Shown: piece after piece, positions 38,765-48,583 of the stretch
How positions within the stretch are numbered: position 1 is the stretch's first letter
Layout: every line of letters starts with the position of its first letter
Assembly: GCA_019115745.1 (NCBI GenBank)
Contig: DXDA01000036.1
Location: 29,601 to 93,600, forward strand
Source: Candidatus Alistipes intestinigallinarum
GTDB taxonomy: Bacteria > Bacteroidota > Bacteroidia > Bacteroidales > Rikenellaceae
Length of the DNA stretch: 64,000 nt
Direction of reading: 5' to 3'
Made by a program: the position numbers and the translations under genes
The notes under the pieces: generated by a model
Databases searched by the model: none
What the model was told of the DNA's origin: nothing
What the model saw: the letters and a program-made list of their open reading frames with translations, nothing else

Positions 38765-40240
38765 ATGAAACGGACTCTTTTATTAATACTCGCATTGTTC
38801 GGAGCCTCAACGCTCATCACATCCTGTGAAGAGTGGTCCTTTCTTGATGAACATCCCAAAAAAGTGGATGCCACGACCTTCATGTCCAATGCCGAAGAGG
38901 TACAAAGTGTCATTAATTCGATCTATTATCAGTTGCGCCGTGATCCCGGTTTCGGCCGTTATCTTTCGGTCTTGAGCGAAAGTCTTGCCGATTACTGTTA
39001 TGGGCGGGGGAATTATGCGACGTCTTATGCCAGCGGCCTGACGAGCGGCGGAATCGGTCTTTCCAAAGACACGTGGGCCGTACTGTACCGGGCCATCCGT
39101 TTTTCGAATCAAATCCTCTCCCAGATCGACGGCGCATCCCTCTCTCGGCTCCAGTATGAACAACTGACAGGAGAAACCCGTTATCTGCGGGCATTCAGCT
39201 ACTCATATCTTGTCAAATATTTCGGTGCCGTACCCTTTTTCGACGAAACCAACATGACCGATTTCAACAAGCCGAGAACTCCGGAGCGTGAGATCTGGGA
39301 ATTTATCGCCCGAGAGGCTGCCGATGCTGCCGGTTTGCTGCCGGAAACGGTCGTTATGGCGGGACATCCGACTCGCTATGCGGCTTTGATGTTGCGGACA
39401 GAGGCCTGCCTGTATCTGGAGGATTGGAGCGGCGCAGCCTCGGCGGCCGAAGAGATCGTGACCTCCGGGCGCTATGCGCTTGTGGAGGTTTCGGCGGCCG
39501 ATGATTTCGATGACCTCTACGGCTACAAGGCCAATGCCACGCAAGAGGAGATATTTTATTTTAAATACAATCGGGATGAAGGAGCCACTTTCCCCTGGAT
39601 GTATTTGTGCAAACCCAATCCGGTTTTTGCCACAGGTGCTTTGGGCATCTATACCGACTATGCCAACAATCGGTTTATTGCCGATTGGGATCCTGCGGAT
39701 CTTCGCTATCAGTACAGTCTTTATAAACAAACGGAGAATGGAACACTCAACAGTTTGACCAAAACCGGAATGATCTGTCTGAAGTATCGGGATCAGGAGA
39801 CCGACGGATCCACTATGGCCAACGACTTTCCCGTCTATCGCTATGCCGATGCGTTGCTCTATTATGCCGAGGCAATCTGCCGCAGGGATGGGAAACCCAA
39901 TAGTACAGCCCTGGAAATGATCAACCGGATACACCGTCGAGCCTATGGTCTGAACCCGATGCAGGCACATGCTTCGGATTACAAACTGGCGGATTATTCG
40001 ACGCAAGAGGCTTTTATGGAGTTGCTGCTCAAAGAGCGCGGTTATGAGACCATTTTTGAAGGGAAACGTTACTGCGATCTGAAGCGATGCGGAAAACTGG
40101 CCGAATATGCCGTAAAGGCCGGTCGCATCGCATCGGAGTCGGAAGTCGGAGATGCCGCTTATTGGTGGCCGATTCCGACCGATGAATTCAATTACAACAC
40201 GGCTCTTGATCCGGCTAAGGATCAAAATCCCGGATATTAA
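38765..40240 (+). CDS. SusD/RagB-family nutrient-binding lipoprotein
   Basis: Lipobox LITSC; GETRYLRAFSYSYLVKYFGAVPFFDE; LLKERGYETIFEGKRYCDLKRCG; directly follows SusC. Confidence 0.95.
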   Translation: MKRTLLLILALFGASTLITSCEEWSFLDEHPKKVDATTFMSNAEEVQSVINSIYYQLRRDPGFGRYLSVLSESLADYCYGRGNYATSYASGLTSGGIGLSKDTWAVLYRAIRFSNQILSQIDGASLSRLQYEQLTGETRYLRAFSYSYLVKYFGAVPFFDETNMTDFNKPRTPEREIWEFIAREAADAAGLLPETVVMAGHPTRYAALMLRTEACLYLEDWSGAASAAEEIVTSGRYALVEVSAADDFDDLYGYKANATQEEIFYFKYNRDEGATFPWMYLCKPNPVFATGALGIYTDYANNRFIADWDPADLRYQYSLYKQTENGTLNSLTKTGMICLKYRDQETDGSTMANDFPVYRYADALLYYAEAICRRDGKPNSTALEMINRIHRRAYGLNPMQAHASDYKLADYSTQEAFMELLLKERGYETIFEGKRYCDLKRCGKLAEYAVKAGRIASESEVGDAAYWWPIPTDEFNYNTALDPAKDQNPGY

Positions 40241-40249
40241 ATATTTCGT

Positions 40250-41356
40250 ATGATCATGAAACAAAAATTGATTTTTTCGATAGCCTCGTTATTGGCTGCC
40301 GTATCCTGTGCCGCTCCGTCGACAGAGCTCGCCGGACGATGGCCGGAAGAGCGGGCGAATGCCTGGTATGCTTCGCTCGACTGGCCTGTTGGATTCAACT
40401 ATGTGACGGCCACGGCAATCAATCAATTCGAAATGTGGCAACAGGAATCTTTCGATCCTCAAACCATGGAGCATGAAATGAGTCTTGCAGAGGGGCTGGG
40501 TTTCAATACGGTTCGCATATTCCTGCATGATATGGTTTGGGAGGCGGATCCGGATGGGTTCAAGCAACGTATCGATCAGTTTCTCGGAATCTGTGATCAC
40601 CATGGGATCAAGGTTATAATAACCTTTTTTACCAATGGCGGACGTTTTGAAAATCCCAAACTTGGCAAACAACCGGAATCCATATCCGGAGTGCATAATT
40701 CACAGTGGATTCAAAGTCCCGGAGCTCCGGCCGTCAATGATCCTGCAGCCTGGCCGCGACTGAAAAAGTATGTGACGGATATTATGACTACATTCCGGGA
40801 CGATAATCGCATTTTGTTCTGGTGCCTTTACAACGAGCCGGAAAACTTCAAACAGGGAGCTCGAAGTCTGCCTTTGTTGCGTGAGGTATTCCGCTGGGGC
40901 CGCGAGGTCAACCCTTCGCAACCGCTTTCGTCTCCCATTTGGCTCTGTCCCGGATATCATGGCACTCGAAGCAATTATCCGATCATCAGTTTCCTGGGTG
41001 AGAACTGCGATATCATGACGTTCCATTGTTATTACGAGCCGGAAGAGATGGAGACCTTCATTTCGTACATGAAACAGTTCAACCGACCGATTGTTTGTCA
41101 GGAGTACATGGGTCGTCCGCGCTCCACATTCGCGGAGATCATGCCCATTCTCAAACGTGAACATGTCGGGGCTGTCAGTTGGGGGCTTACGGCCGGGAAA
41201 TGCAATTTTCATTTGCATTGGTCCAGCAAGTCCGGGGATCCCGAGCCGGAAATCTGGTTCCATGACATTTATCGGATGGATGGAACACCATACGATCCGC
41301 AAGAAATAGATTTCATCCGATCCATGACGCGAGATAAAAATATGAATATTCAATAA
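40250..41356 (+). CDS. GH5-like (clan GH-A) glycoside hydrolase lipoprotein
   Basis: Lipobox LAAVSC; TIM-barrel pattern LGFNTVRIFLHDMVW, ILFWCLYNEPEN (candidate acid/base Glu), IVCQEYMGRP (candidate nucleophile Glu). Confidence 0.75.
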   Translation: MIMKQKLIFSIASLLAAVSCAAPSTELAGRWPEERANAWYASLDWPVGFNYVTATAINQFEMWQQESFDPQTMEHEMSLAEGLGFNTVRIFLHDMVWEADPDGFKQRIDQFLGICDHHGIKVIITFFTNGGRFENPKLGKQPESISGVHNSQWIQSPGAPAVNDPAAWPRLKKYVTDIMTTFRDDNRILFWCLYNEPENFKQGARSLPLLREVFRWGREVNPSQPLSSPIWLCPGYHGTRSNYPIISFLGENCDIMTFHCYYEPEEMETFISYMKQFNRPIVCQEYMGRPRSTFAEIMPILKREHVGAVSWGLTAGKCNFHLHWSSKSGDPEPEIWFHDIYRMDGTPYDPQEIDFIRSMTRDKNMNIQ

Positions 41357-41366
41357 TTCTACAGTC

Positions 41367-43268
41367 ATGAAATACAATCGATTAATAAATAGAATTTTCT
41401 TTTCGGGCTTGCTTTTGGCATGGGTCGCATGTGCCAAGCCGTCCGCCGATGAACATCCGAATCCGAGACCGGGAACGAATTCGGACCCGGAGCCTGTGGA
41501 TACGGAAATCACCTCGATTCAGGAGCTTAATACCGGAGAAGGATTCCTCAATTCCCATGCGAACGAGTGGCAAAACAGCCTGCTTGAAATGAATTACCGT
41601 TCGTTCATCACCTTGGAAAGCCCGCTTCTGTCGGCTGTCAATGCCCGTTATCCCCGGATCAAAAAAATGCAGGACGGCTCCTATTTGCTGATTTACCAGC
41701 AAGGATTGACGGCTCACGACGTGTATTATGCCCGCAGCAACAACCTGACTTCCTGGCAGAATGCCGAAGAGCAGCTTTTTGCAAAAACCGACATGAACCA
41801 GTATGAAAGCAATGTGGCGGATCGCGTGCTTTTTTCGTCGGCCGACGCCATTGTGCTCGATAATGGAGATGTTCTTGCCTTCGCTTCCTTCCGGCTCAAC
41901 AAGGGCTATCTGCTCAATCCCCTTAACAACGGGATCATGATGCGCCGCTCGACCGACAACGGTCGGACCTGGTCTCCGACGGAGGTGATCTACCGCGGTA
42001 CGACCTGGGAACCGTCGGCCCTTCAACTGTCGAGCAAGGAGGTTCATCTCTATTTTACGGATGCCGATCCGCTTACCGGTAATTCGGGGACCTCATTGCT
42101 TCGCTCTACGGACCGCGGTGCGACCTGGACGGCTGTAGGTAAGATCATTCGGCAAAAAGCCGGTGTGGCGACCGACGGTTCCGGACAAACGATATTTACC
42201 GATCAGATGCCCGTACCCATCCAATTGAACGGATCGGAGCGGATTGCCGTAGCATTCGAGTCTCGTTTCGGCCGTACCGGAACTTCGGAGGACCGTTATC
42301 ATCTGGGGCTGGCTTACACGTCGGACAACTGGGCGGCAGGACCTCCTGCCGGGGAGGAGGACGGCCCCGCCGAACGTCAGAGCAACCTGTTCCTGGATGA
42401 AGCCGCGCCCTATCTGCGTCAGTTCCGTTCGGGTGAAACCGTTCTCTCCTGCAACATCAACTATCTGTTCAACATGCGTATCGGCGATGCCAAAGCCTGG
42501 GAGTTCGGCCAGCCGATGCAGGCTTTTCCGGGCCGAGGCTCGTGGGGTTCCGTCGAACTGATCGATAATCACACGCTTGTAGGAGTTTATCCCGAGGCCT
42601 TTTCTCAGACGATCGATGGAACGCAGACGGATTGTGCTCGGATCCAACTGGCCAAGTTTGTCCTGAACCACCGTATCAATGCTACGCAGTTTACGCCCGA
42701 GATCATCGGCAGCAGCAAGGGATGGACACATGTACAGGATGCCCTTTTCATCGGCAGTGTCTCGGAAGCTCAGGCCGTATTCCGGTTCGCGTATGATAGC
42801 GAAAATCTGTATTGCCTTGTAGAGCGACTGGACAAGAATCTCTCCGGGGCTGATGGCCTGGACCTTCTGATTCAGAGCGGGAATGCCACGGGAGATCCCT
42901 TGCTCGTCAAGATTTCCCCTGATGCGGCCAACGGAACGCTGGTCTGCGACGACCCGGATCTCCAAATGGCGGCAAACGTGCTCGGAACCTTCGACGAAAC
43001 GGAAAACGACCGCGGATATGTCGTGGTGGTCGCCATCCCGCGCAGCAAGCTCAACACAACGATGGATCGCATTCTCTTCAACGCCATTTTGCATGATGCG
43101 GCCGGCGACGATACGTTCTCGGGGCTGACGACTTCCAACTATGAAAAATGGCTGCCTGTCGAACTCAAAGAGCCGTCGGAACCTCAACCGGAACCTGAAC
43201 CGGGCGATAACGACAACGGGCAAGGTCCTCAATGGGACAATGGAGAAGAGATAAATCCGTGGAATTAA
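41367..43268 (+). CDS. BNR/sialidase-superfamily lipoprotein with C-terminal CBM9-like domain
   Basis: Lipobox LAWVAC; YPRIKKMQDGSYLLIYQQG; Asp-box-like STDNGRTWSP and STDRGATWTA; C-terminal FRFAYDSENLYCLVERLDKNLSGADGLDLLIQ. Confidence 0.75.
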   Translation: MKYNRLINRIFFSGLLLAWVACAKPSADEHPNPRPGTNSDPEPVDTEITSIQELNTGEGFLNSHANEWQNSLLEMNYRSFITLESPLLSAVNARYPRIKKMQDGSYLLIYQQGLTAHDVYYARSNNLTSWQNAEEQLFAKTDMNQYESNVADRVLFSSADAIVLDNGDVLAFASFRLNKGYLLNPLNNGIMMRRSTDNGRTWSPTEVIYRGTTWEPSALQLSSKEVHLYFTDADPLTGNSGTSLLRSTDRGATWTAVGKIIRQKAGVATDGSGQTIFTDQMPVPIQLNGSERIAVAFESRFGRTGTSEDRYHLGLAYTSDNWAAGPPAGEEDGPAERQSNLFLDEAAPYLRQFRSGETVLSCNINYLFNMRIGDAKAWEFGQPMQAFPGRGSWGSVELIDNHTLVGVYPEAFSQTIDGTQTDCARIQLAKFVLNHRINATQFTPEIIGSSKGWTHVQDALFIGSVSEAQAVFRFAYDSENLYCLVERLDKNLSGADGLDLLIQSGNATGDPLLVKISPDAANGTLVCDDPDLQMAANVLGTFDETENDRGYVVVVAIPRSKLNTTMDRILFNAILHDAAGDDTFSGLTTSNYEKWLPVELKEPSEPQPEPEPGDNDNGQGPQWDNGEEINPWN

Positions 43269-43289
43269 CCGACTCAAAAATTCAAACCC

Positions 43290-45170
43290 ATGAAAACTCG
43301 TCATATTCTGACTATTTTCGCGCTGTCCTTCGTTTTTGGATCATGCTCAAATTACGAAGAGACCGATGTGATTCCCGAATCTCTACAAACAGAGTCTATC
43401 ATCGGCATATTGAATCCGCTGTCGCGTACCTCGTTGGATCTCTCGCGGAATGTCGTATGGAATTCCGGGGACCGGATCCGTATTTTCGGGGAAAGCGTTC
43501 CTGCGGGAGCCGTTTACACAACTACATCGGACAATACCCGTACCGGGATTTTTTTGCCGGAAGAGGAACAGTCCGTCGTAAACGATGCGGTTCGTTATGC
43601 AGTCTATCCGGCCGATGCTGCCTCCGGAACTCTTGCTGCAACTTCGCTTGAGGTTGATTTCTCGGCCTTGGCGGAACAATCCTATTATTCGGCGCTTGGC
43701 GGAGGAACCGGCATTTCGACATTGCCGATGATTGCGAGATCGGAAGACAAAGCCTTTTCGTTCCAGAATCTTTGCGGCGGCGTGTTGTTGCAGCTCAACG
43801 ACTACCAATCGCTTGGAATCAAGATTAAAACGGTGGTCATGACCGCTGCTGACGGCAAACAAATTGCGGGAATGGCTTCGGTGGATCTCGAAAGCGGAAC
43901 GATCGCACTGGGATCGGACGGTGATCACTCGTCCGTTACGGTGAATTGCGGCGACGGGGCCAATATTTCTTCCGGCGGGGATCTGTCGAAAAATGCGGGA
44001 TTCATCCTGTTCCTTCCGGCGGCAACCTATGATGGTCTCGAATTCGTCCTCACCGACACCGAAGGGCGGTGTTACGAAATTGCGACCCGACAATCGGTAA
44101 CCGTAACGGCCGGAGTCGTTACGCCGCTGCAGGCTCTTCCCCTGACGATCTATTATGGCTCGTCGAACTGTTACTGGACGTCAGGTGCCGGGAGTGTCGA
44201 GATCGACGTAACGCCTTATTATACCTTCAGCGAAAAATTCGAACACGAGAATTTGAAATGCCTCAACGAATCCGGAGCCGTTGCCGGGCTTCCGACCCAG
44301 GTGCGGATCGTCTGGCAGCAGGCTGCAACCGACGAATCCGGGGATGTGATCTCGACCCCGACACTCGACCATGCGACGCTCCGGGTCCCGACGACCGGGA
44401 AAAAGGGCAATGCCGTAGTTGCCGTATGCGATTCCGAGGGGACGATTCTCTGGTCGTATCACATTTGGGTCAGTGAAGCCGAAGACATCGCCTGGAAAAA
44501 TGAGGCTTTGGGCAACTTCCACATGCTTGACCGGAATCTGGGCGCTACATCGACCACACAGAAGGATCCGAATGCCTATGGCCTCTTTTATCAGTGGGGT
44601 CGCAAAGATCCTTTAGCCCGGAATCTGGCAGCCGTACGGCCCACGGGAAATCCTTATGAGAGTGAAACGAGCTCTTTGGAACAGACCCTCGAAGCGACGG
44701 CCGAGACCGGAACCATCGCTTATGCCATCCAGCACCCGGATACACGTTTGCTGGCTGCAACCGACTGGCAGGTTGCCGGACGTATCAATGGACTGTGGGG
44801 GAATGCGAATGGGACGATCGAGGAGGGAACGGGAATCAAGACGGTTTTCGATCCGTGCCCTGCGGGGTACCGCGTGCCTGAAGAGCTGGCCTATGCCGGC
44901 CTGACCGACAAGGACAAGGGTAACTGCAACAATCAATACGGGCATATGTTTGATGTCGACGGAGCCGGGACGACTTCGTATTTCCCGACGGCCGGCTATC
45001 TGGAAAAGAATAAGGATGTGATCAAATACCTGGAATACCGCGGTTATTTGTGGACCAATGTCCCCGGGGCAACCGGAGCCTATTATTTCTATTACAACAA
45101 TGCCAATCTGAATCGAACGGGGCTCGATCGGGCTGCCGGATGCCCGATTCGCTGCATCAAGGTCGAGTAG
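43290..45170 (+). CDS. Fimbrillin-like surface lipoprotein with a C-terminal Fibrobacter-major-paralogous-type domain
   Basis: Lipobox FVFGSC; fimbrillin-like RTSLDLSRNVVWNSGDRIRIFG; C-terminal NFHMLDRNLGATSTTQKDPNAYGLFYQWGRKDP...FDPCPAGYRVP...GCPIRCIKVE. Confidence 0.65.
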   Translation: MKTRHILTIFALSFVFGSCSNYEETDVIPESLQTESIIGILNPLSRTSLDLSRNVVWNSGDRIRIFGESVPAGAVYTTTSDNTRTGIFLPEEEQSVVNDAVRYAVYPADAASGTLAATSLEVDFSALAEQSYYSALGGGTGISTLPMIARSEDKAFSFQNLCGGVLLQLNDYQSLGIKIKTVVMTAADGKQIAGMASVDLESGTIALGSDGDHSSVTVNCGDGANISSGGDLSKNAGFILFLPAATYDGLEFVLTDTEGRCYEIATRQSVTVTAGVVTPLQALPLTIYYGSSNCYWTSGAGSVEIDVTPYYTFSEKFEHENLKCLNESGAVAGLPTQVRIVWQQAATDESGDVISTPTLDHATLRVPTTGKKGNAVVAVCDSEGTILWSYHIWVSEAEDIAWKNEALGNFHMLDRNLGATSTTQKDPNAYGLFYQWGRKDPLARNLAAVRPTGNPYESETSSLEQTLEATAETGTIAYAIQHPDTRLLAATDWQVAGRINGLWGNANGTIEEGTGIKTVFDPCPAGYRVPEELAYAGLTDKDKGNCNNQYGHMFDVDGAGTTSYFPTAGYLEKNKDVIKYLEYRGYLWTNVPGATGAYYFYYNNANLNRTGLDRAAGCPIRCIKVE

Positions 45171-45193
45171 GAATCAATCACGGAAGAGGAAAA

Positions 45194-48100
45194 ATGAATC
45201 GAATGAAAAGAATCGTGTGTGCGGCTCTGGCCCTTTTTACGTGCGGCTGCATGATGGCTCAGAACGGGCCTGTGAAATTGTGGGAGGGGACTCTTGCCAT
45301 TCCGGCGTATCGGGTGAATCCACCCGAAAAGGCCCCTCTTTTTGAACGGGATTTTGCCTATCAACGCGCCAAACGAGGGGTCTATCCCTATGCGATGAAC
45401 GACAATCCGACCCATGTCAAGACCGATACCGTATATCGGGCCTTGTATCTCGAAAACGATTACCTGAAGGTTTGTGTGCTTCCCGACATCGGCGGACGGT
45501 TGTTTTACGCTACGGACAAGACGAACGGGTACGAAATCTTCTACCGTCAGCACGTCATCAAGCCCGCGAATGTCGGAATGCTCGGGGCGTGGATCTCGGG
45601 CGGAGTTGAATGGAACGTCTTTCATCATCACCGGGCGACCAGCCAATATCCGATTGATTACAAGTTGGTCGACAACGGCGACGGATCCAAGACGATCTGG
45701 GTTGGGGAGATTGAAAAGCGCCATCGCATGTCGTGGGCCATCGGCATGACGCTCTATCCCGACCGATCCTACATTGAAGTGAAGGGCCGTTTCTTCAACA
45801 ACAGCCCCGATCGGAACTCCATGCTTCATTGGAACAACGTCGCAACGCACGCCAACGAGAATTATCAGATTGTTTTCCCGGAGAATACGGAATTCGGGAC
45901 CTTCCATCACAAAAACAGTTTCATGCGGTGGCCGGTTCCCGATGCCCCGTATTGCGACAATCCGGATTACATCGGCAAGGATGTCAGTTATTGGAAAAAC
46001 CTTCCGGCATTGATGGGCGGGTCTGTTTTCGTGTACGATCTGCAGGATGATTTCATCGCCGGTTATGATTACGGGCGGAATGCCGGTACGATGCTGGCCG
46101 GAAACCGCCATATCAACAAGGGAGGTAAATTCTGGACCTGGGGTCACATGAATTACGGACATGCGTGGGATTGCGAGACCTTGACCGATGAGGATGGTCC
46201 CTACGTCGAGTTGATGACGGCGGCTTATTCGGACAACCAGCCCGATTACTGTTGGATCAACCCGTATGAGATGAAGGAATTTACAGCCTACTGGTATGGG
46301 ATTCGGGATTTGCAGCATGTGAATCGGGGCAATGAAGAGGCAACGGTCAATATGGAAATCCACCCCGACGGACGGCTGCATTTGGCCGCAAATGTTACCC
46401 GGATCCAACGCAATGCCCGGATCGTTGTGCGCCGGAACGGGAAGACTTTGTATGAAACGAGGGCTGATATTGCGCCGGACGCCCCCTTTGCCATCGATAC
46501 GCAGGTGTCGGGAACGGACGTTTCGGAACCTTCGGAGGTGACGATGTATCTGTACGATGCGGCCGGAAATGAACTGATCAGCTATCATCCGTACAAACTG
46601 GATCGGACGAAACCGCTGCCGGATCCGGTTACGCCGCTGAATCCGGATCCGAAGCAGGTCTCCAACACTGAAGAACTCTATTATCTCGGAATGCGGAATC
46701 TTCAGTTCCACAATGCCCATGTCAATCCGAACGATTACTTCTTTGAGGTGATACGCCGGGACCCGGGCGACGTGCGGGCCAATACCCAGCTCGGCATATA
46801 TTACCGCAAGCAGGGCGATTATGCCCAAGCCAAAAAATATCTTCGGAAAGCCCTCGAACGGCAGACTGCCAATCAGACGCGTGTCAGCGATGGCGAATCG
46901 ATGTATAATCTGGGGCTGGTTCTGAAGGCGGAAGGACGTTACGCGGATGCCGTCGACACGTTATACCGGGCGGCCTGGGATTATGAATATGCTTCGGCGG
47001 CCTATTTCCAACTGGCGGAGATTTCGTCCATTTCGGGTGATCCCGCCCGGGCGATGCAGGAGGCACGGATGGCTGTCAACTACAATGGAATGAACCTGGA
47101 TGCCAAAAATCTGCTGACGACCTTGCTCCGGCACAACGGCCAGCGCGAAGAGGCAATCCTGCTTGCCACCGAGGTGCTTTCGGTGGATCCGCTTAACTAC
47201 TATGCCACCCATGAACTGATGAAGCTGGGGCAGAAATCGGAAGCGTCCTTTGCCCGGTTGCTTCGGGACGAAAGCGAGTCCTATCTGGAACTCGGATTGT
47301 ATTATTTGAACAATGGCTTTTACGGGGAAGCGGCCGACATTCTGTCCGGCAATGACCGGATTGCCTCCTATCCGACCGTAGCCTATTATCGGGCGTTTTT
47401 GGCCGACAAAAAGGGCGATACGGCGACGGCAAAAGCGCTGTTTGAGAGCGCGGAATCCGCCTCCGTGGATTACGTCTATCCGTTCCGCCTGGAGACCGTT
47501 GCGGTGTATGAGAAGGCGTTGGAGTATTTGCCGGCGAGTGCCCATACGTGGTATTATTTGGGCAATCTCTATTTCCAGAAACAACCGGCCCGAGCGATGG
47601 AATGTTGGGAAAAAGCGGTTGCAATCGAACCCGACTTTGCCATGGCTCTGCGCAATCTCGGTTGGGGTTGTCGATTCTTCAAGGAGGATTATCCCGCTGC
47701 AATCGATTGGTATCGGAAAGCCATCGATGCCGACAAGGACGGAAATGCCATCTTCCTGGCGGAGTGCGATGAAATCATGGAGCTCATCAATGCTCCCTTG
47801 AAAGATCGTTATGCACTCTTTGCCGGGCGGGAGCGGCTTTATGAGAAACGCTATGATTCCGAAACCAAGGCCATTCGGCAGCGGATTCTTCACGGAGAGT
47901 ACGAAGAGGTGCTCAAACCGCTGCTTACGCGATTCTACAGTCGCCGGGAACATATTGAAGACCTGCACGATATTTATGTCGATGCCTGTATGCTTTCCGG
48001 GTTTGCCGCCTGGAAGTCGGGCGATTATCAGAAAGGGCTCGAATATATGTTGATGGCGAACGAATATCCTGAAAATCATGGTTATGCGCATTTGGAATAT

Positions 48101-48526
48101 TATGTGCGGGATGCCCAGGTCTATTACAATATCGGTCGGGCCTATGAGAAGGTCGGGGATCCGAATAATGCCCGGAAATATTTTGAAATGGCGGCCCGGG
48201 TCGAGGTCAAGGATGCCGATTGCATCTACAACTATGAAAAGGGCCTTGCTATGAGAAAACTCGATCCTCACGCGGATGTAAACGAGATGTTCCGTACGAT
48301 TGTCCGCAATGGGGAGGCTGGTGTGACGGATTATGTCCAACGCTTTTTCGAGAGTTTCGGTTATGGCGAGTATCCTCAGGATGTGAATTCGCGGGCCTAT
48401 TATATGCAGGGTGTAGGCTATAAGGCGCTTGGAAAGGAAGGTAAAGCCCGGAAATGTTTCCAAAAAGCATTGGATCAGCGTAACGATCATGTTTGGGCCA
48501 ACTATTATCTCGGGAAAATTCAATAA
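45194..48526 (+). CDS. DUF5107-type domain protein with C-terminal TPR repeats
   Basis: NDYLKVCVLPDIGGRLFYATDKTNGYEIFYRQHVIKPANVGMLGAWISGGVEWNVFHHH, then many TPR-like helices. Confidence 0.75.
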   Translation: MNRMKRIVCAALALFTCGCMMAQNGPVKLWEGTLAIPAYRVNPPEKAPLFERDFAYQRAKRGVYPYAMNDNPTHVKTDTVYRALYLENDYLKVCVLPDIGGRLFYATDKTNGYEIFYRQHVIKPANVGMLGAWISGGVEWNVFHHHRATSQYPIDYKLVDNGDGSKTIWVGEIEKRHRMSWAIGMTLYPDRSYIEVKGRFFNNSPDRNSMLHWNNVATHANENYQIVFPENTEFGTFHHKNSFMRWPVPDAPYCDNPDYIGKDVSYWKNLPALMGGSVFVYDLQDDFIAGYDYGRNAGTMLAGNRHINKGGKFWTWGHMNYGHAWDCETLTDEDGPYVELMTAAYSDNQPDYCWINPYEMKEFTAYWYGIRDLQHVNRGNEEATVNMEIHPDGRLHLAANVTRIQRNARIVVRRNGKTLYETRADIAPDAPFAIDTQVSGTDVSEPSEVTMYLYDAAGNELISYHPYKLDRTKPLPDPVTPLNPDPKQVSNTEELYYLGMRNLQFHNAHVNPNDYFFEVIRRDPGDVRANTQLGIYYRKQGDYAQAKKYLRKALERQTANQTRVSDGESMYNLGLVLKAEGRYADAVDTLYRAAWDYEYASAAYFQLAEISSISGDPARAMQEARMAVNYNGMNLDAKNLLTTLLRHNGQREEAILLATEVLSVDPLNYYATHELMKLGQKSEASFARLLRDESESYLELGLYYLNNGFYGEAADILSGNDRIASYPTVAYYRAFLADKKGDTATAKALFESAESASVDYVYPFRLETVAVYEKALEYLPASAHTWYYLGNLYFQKQPARAMECWEKAVAIEPDFAMALRNLGWGCRFFKEDYPAAIDWYRKAIDADKDGNAIFLAECDEIMELINAPLKDRYALFAGRERLYEKRYDSETKAIRQRILHGEYEEVLKPLLTRFYSRREHIEDLHDIYVDACMLSGFAAWKSGDYQKGLEYMLMANEYPENHGYAHLEYYVRDAQVYYNIGRAYEKVGDPNNARKYFEMAARVEVKDADCIYNYEKGLAMRKLDPHADVNEMFRTIVRNGEAGVTDYVQRFFESFGYGEYPQDVNSRAYYMQGVGYKALGKEGKARKCFQKALDQRNDHVWANYYLGKIQ

Positions 48527-48537
48527 ATTTGTCAAAC

Positions 48538-48563
48538 TCCGGGGAGGGAGATCCCTCCCCGGA
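48538..48563. promoter_or_regulatory. Intercistronic hairpin without T tract
   Basis: TCCGGGGAGGGA-GA-TCCCTCCCCGGA, perfect 12-nt arms, between the DUF5107 gene and the last sialidase-like gene. Confidence 0.6.
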
Positions 48564-48583
48564 ATTCCTTTGCTCATTTGCTT

